DNA from: an uncultured Ruminococcus sp.
Lineage (GTDB): Bacteria; Bacillota; Clostridia; Oscillospirales; Ruminococcaceae
Assembly: GCA_946188175.1 (NCBI GenBank)
Contig: CAMHUJ010000094.1
Coordinates: forward strand, 1 to 6,798
Direction of reading: 5' to 3'
Length of the DNA stretch: 6,798 nt
The position numbers were made by a program, and so were the translations under genes. Positions 4,369 through 6,798 of this stretch are shown here, in pieces (positions within the stretch are counted from its first letter, which is position 1; each line of letters opens with the position of its first letter). The notes below the pieces were generated by a model. The model was given only the letters and a program-made list of their open reading frames with translations, was not told the DNA's origin and searched no databases.

Positions 4369-6299
4369 TTACTGTTCGGCATCACGGGCGGCGTGTGCTG
4401 CCCTTTTTTCATCATACATCCGGTCGTCGGCAGCTTTGAGCAGCTGATCGGGCTCCGTATCCGGTACGGCAGGCACAGCATAAAAACCGATGCTCGCCGA
4501 AACGCGGTATGGCTTTCCGGCGCTGCCGTTGAACAGCGCAAGCTGCTTTGCAAACTGCTGCCGGAACTGCTCCTCGCGGATGTCCGTCAGTGCAGCCGAA
4601 ACAAATCCGCCGAAAACAAATTCGTCGCCGCCGAACCGCGCACAGATATCGGTTTCACCGGCACATGCCTTCAAAGCATCCGCAGCGGCGCGGATTGCGC
4701 AGTCGCCCTCATGATGCCCGTAATGATCATTGATCTGCTTGAGCCCGTCCAGATCGACCGAGATCAGGAAAACCTGCATATCCGCGTCATGCAGTTCGGC
4801 GATGCTCTGCCGGAACAGCCGGAAGAAACCGCGGCGGTTGAGCAGTCCGGTCAGATGATCGTGAATATAGAGCTGCTCGAGCTCTGCATTGACAGCCGCC
4901 AGCTTTTCATTGATCGCGCGAATCTGCATCTGACTGTGGAACGCACCGAAGGATGCATCGAGCGCATTCATGAAGATATGCATTTTCTCATACTCATCGA
5001 CGGTGATATCCGGCTGAAATACGCAGTATCCGAGCGGCTGACCGATGAAGTGCAGCGGACAGACAATGACCGGCTCCTCACGGCTGAAAAGGATATCCGG
5101 CTCGGGGATGAGCTGCTGCCGCTGAATGACGCAGTTTTCCTTCTGGTACCAGAAATACCGCTGAAACAGGATTTCAAAACTGTCCGTAAAGGCATTTCCG
5201 GCGCTGTGCTGCCTGCCGAAATCCGGTCCTTCAAAGATATCCTGATTGATTGCAAGAACGATTGTCGGGAAGATGAAGCGGTTGCTGAGCACCTCGGGCA
5301 GTTCCGCGACGGAGCGCATCCTTGCGATATCCGCCTGCACCGCGCACATGACCTCCTGCCGCTTGGAGGCGTTCCGGAGACTGTTGTACATCTCCTGCGA
5401 GGCATCGTTGATGTTATGGAAGGAGACCGGCTTGCATCCGCAGGACTGCGACCGGATCAGCGAGAATCCGATGACCTGACTGTGCGGCACGGTTTCGCCG
5501 CGCTGCAAAGCCCCGACTGTTTGCATAATTCTGCTGCCCATTGCATCGTAATCCTGCCGGCAGGTTGTCAGATTCGGGATATGATAGCGCGACTGCAAAA
5601 TGCAGTCAAAGCCGGTGACGATGCAGTCCTCGGGCACGCGGCAGCCGTGCTTCTGCAAATAGGAGCTGACGGTGATCGCCATGCAGTCGTTTGCGCAGAT
5701 GATCGCATCGGGGAAGGGGCGTCCCTCCTCCTCAAACCATTCGCGCATAACATTCAGTGCCGGACCGTCCCAGAAATCGCCGTAGCCGATCAGGCTGTCG
5801 TCGTAATACATGCCGCGTTCGGTGAGCACCTTGCGGAAGGCGGCGATGCGCTCGTCGGAATACTGGTTATTCCTGACGCCTGCCATCATCAGCAGATTTT
5901 TCGCATGGTGATCGTCCACGACATGCGCGCAGAGCCGCTCAAAGATATTGGCATAGGCAAAGCGGAAGCAGAGGCATCCGGAGACATCCTTGTCGATTGC
6001 GATGACCGGAACGCCCTGCGCCTTGCAGGTTTCAATGACCGTATCCACCACAGGATCATTGTACAGAAAGTGCGGAAAAACGATCATAGCGGAGAGCGAT
6101 TCATAGGGAATCAGCTGAAAAACGCTCCGTTCGCCGTCATCGTTCGGATTGCCCTTGTCGTAGAGGTCGGTGCAGGTATTGAAGATCAGCAGCCGGTAGC
6201 GGCATGTTGATTGAGAGATTTTATGAAGTAAAAGCGATCCTCCATGTGGATCGTGGAAAGACAGACGCCGATGAGTTTGAAGGATGAGAGTTCTGCCAT
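4369..6299 (-). CDS. LacI-type substrate-binding sensor fused to GGDEF diguanylate cyclase, with apparent -1 frameshift near codon 34
   Basis: About 640 residues once reconstructed. The N-terminal half is a type 1 periplasmic-binding fold as in LacI-family ligand domains (for example PDAIICANDCMAI and VPEDCIVTGFD), but with no helix-turn-helix and no signal peptide, so it is a cytoplasmic ligand sensor. A middle alpha/beta (GAF-like?) region leads into a short helical linker and then GGDEF. DLDGLKQINDHYGHHEGD and the intact GGDEF at 4618-4632 indicate an active cyclase making c-di-GMP from two GTP. The inhibitory RxxD site is GETD. The ATG at 6299 follows AGGAGGTGA and gives the expected start MAELSSFKLIGVCLST, but that frame stops at a TGA (6186-6188). 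The LacI-like reading resumes in the next frame at YRLLIFNT (about 6198). A GTG at 6309 opens the downstream frame but overlaps the Shine-Dalgarno site and gives a non-homologous N-terminus. This is a true mutation or a sequencing error. It ends with TAA at 4369-4371. Confidence 0.88.
6186..6205 (-). other. Frameshift site in the sensor/GGDEF gene
   Basis: The frame from the ATG at 6299 reads SLNQHAATGC then TGA (6188-6186). The frame one base back reads CRYRLLIFNTC and continues to the GGDEF domain. Family-like sequence switches frame between the codons for His32 and Tyr35, around GCCGCTACC, consistent with loss of one base. There is no slippery heptamer or downstream pseudoknot that I can see, so programmed frameshifting is unlikely. 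Confidence 0.75.
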
Positions 6300-6308
6300 T
6301 GCGGCTCA

Positions 6309-6314
6309 CCTCCT
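6309..6314 (-). promoter_or_regulatory. Ribosome binding site that sets the start of the sensor/GGDEF gene
   Basis: AGGAGG (within AGGAGGTGA on the minus strand) lies 9 nt before the ATG at 6299. It overlaps the GTG at 6309, so that GTG cannot be its start codon. This fixes the N-terminus in the frame that later hits the TGA at 6188. Confidence 0.8.
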
Positions 6315-6336
6315 GCTTAGAAATAGTACTATTCTT

Positions 6337-6365
6337 ATTTTACCATATTTTTTGATAAAAATCAA
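6337..6365 (-). promoter_or_regulatory. Promoter of the sensor/GGDEF gene
   Basis: On the minus strand TTGATT (6365-6360), 17 bp, TAAAAT (6342-6337); predicted start near 6330. A 12-bp perfect palindrome, AATAGTACTATT (6322-6333), sits at the predicted start site and could be an operator. The HD-GYP gene ends only about 40 bp upstream of this promoter without an obvious terminator, so some transcripts may run through both genes. Confidence 0.65.
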
Positions 6366-6403
6366 TATATTTTGTGCAATAATTCCGAATATTTCGTAAG
6401 GAT

Positions 6404-6798
6404 TCAGGGGATGCTCCGCTGCTCTGCCTCCATATCGGCATAGAGCTCGGTGAGCGCTTCGCGGCATTCGAGAAAGACCGCGCCGAGCACCGGATCAAAC
6501 AGCTTGCCGAAGGACTCCTCGATGATCGAAAACACCTTGTCGAAGGAATAGGCTTCCTTATAGCAGCGCTTGCTGACGAGCGCGTCAAAGACATCGGCGA
6601 GCGCCATAATCCGCGCTTCTACGGGAATATCGTTTCCGGCAAGATGTTCCGGATAGCCGGTGCCGTCGAAGTGCTCATGGTGATAGTGTGCGATATTGAC
6701 GGCGATGCGGACGAAATCCTCATCATCGACCTCGCGCAGCACCTTCCGGAGAATCTTCGCGCCCTCTGCCGGATGCTTCTGCATCTCTGCAAATTCGG
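6404..6798 (-). CDS. HD-GYP domain c-di-GMP phosphodiesterase, C-terminal part (5' end off the window)
   Basis: About 131 codons are visible, open at the right edge; the frame continues upstream of the first visible Met as EFAEMQKHP, so that Met is not the start. The segment HHEHFDGTGYP (6650-6682) is the HHExxDGxGYP signature. It is followed by IPVEARIMALADVFDALVSK, CYKEAYSFDK and FDPVLGAVF, the standard C-terminal half of an HD-GYP domain. The first metal-binding residues, including the HD pair, lie outside the window. Such enzymes hydrolyse c-di-GMP to pGpG or GMP. Its neighbour downstream on the same strand is a diguanylate cyclase, so the pair can make and break the same messenger. Any sensor domain would be upstream and is not visible. 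It ends with TGA at 6404-6406. Confidence 0.88.
   Translation of the reverse strand, partial: EFAEMQKHPAEGAKILRKVLREVDDEDFVRIAVNIAHYHHEHFDGTGYPEHLAGNDIPVEARIMALADVFDALVSKRCYKEAYSFDKVFSIIEESFGKLFDPVLGAVFLECREALTELYADMEAEQRSIP

Noticed and set aside
6186..6205. Programmed -1 frameshift
   Set aside because: No X-XXY-YYZ slippery heptamer or clear stimulatory structure is present. A one-base deletion or sequencing error is simpler.
4393..6210. A 605-codon open frame on the plus strand
   Set aside because: It is the antisense shadow of the sensor/GGDEF gene. The minus-strand frame has clear LacI-sensor and GGDEF motifs, a promoter, ribosome site and terminator; the plus-strand frame has no recognisable domain or ribosome site.
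6299..6309. GTG at 6309 as start of the GGDEF protein
   Set aside because: It overlaps the AGGAGG ribosome site, and the first 35 or so residues in that frame are unlike a LacI-type sensor, whereas the ATG at 6299 gives a good match.

Overview
The window looks like chromosomal DNA from a Gram-positive, fibre-degrading gut or rumen Clostridia, most likely a Ruminococcus-type cellulosome producer. The main clue is an exported enzyme with a type I dockerin, two calcium-loop repeats of the D-x-[ND]-G-[ND] kind, fused to pectin-esterase modules. Other clues are a LacI-sensor/GGDEF fusion of a type common in Ruminococcaceae and Lachnospiraceae, and G-rich Shine-Dalgarno sites. This taxonomic call is an inference; there is no rRNA gene in the window. 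All recognisable protein genes lie on the minus strand.

Right to left, in the direction of transcription: (1) 6404-6798, the C-terminal part of an HD-GYP c-di-GMP phosphodiesterase, cut by the window edge. (2) 4369-6299, a cytoplasmic sugar-sensor-like (periplasmic-binding fold) plus GGDEF diguanylate cyclase. It has its own promoter, a terminator with strand-specific G-U pairs, and an apparent one-base frameshift near codon 34. (3) 3785-4324, a gene-free stretch. (4) 2733-3704, an S66 LD-carboxypeptidase/MccF-like peptidase with a textbook TTGACA-17-TATAAT promoter. (5) 1-2503, a large secreted protein (at least 834 residues, C-terminus off the window) with the order signal peptide, beta-sandwich, SGNH/CE12 esterase, NPD linker, dockerin, CBM35-like module, second SGNH/CE12 esterase. 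It probably deacetylates rhamnogalacturonan (pectin) on a cellulosome.

The most unusual part is the gene-free stretch. On the plus strand it holds a TATAAT -10 box with no good -35, preceded by three in-phase TGTTCAT repeats (spacing 22 and 11 bp). Next come a 5' hairpin, a single-stranded C-rich stretch with two CCCCC runs, and a strong intrinsic terminator. Together these predict an activator-dependent small RNA of about 100 nt (about 3977-4080). Its C-rich stretch can pair with the Shine-Dalgarno site of the esterase gene (11 of 12 positions) and with that of the S66 gene (7 contiguous). The locus is bracketed by two near-identical terminator hairpins in inverted orientation, which makes a cassette of about 380 bp whose terminators face outward. 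A second C-rich block (17 of 19 bases identical) follows downstream.

Taken together, the window pairs c-di-GMP making and breaking enzymes with a polysaccharide-degrading cellulosomal enzyme and a candidate regulatory RNA. Whether these act together is inference.
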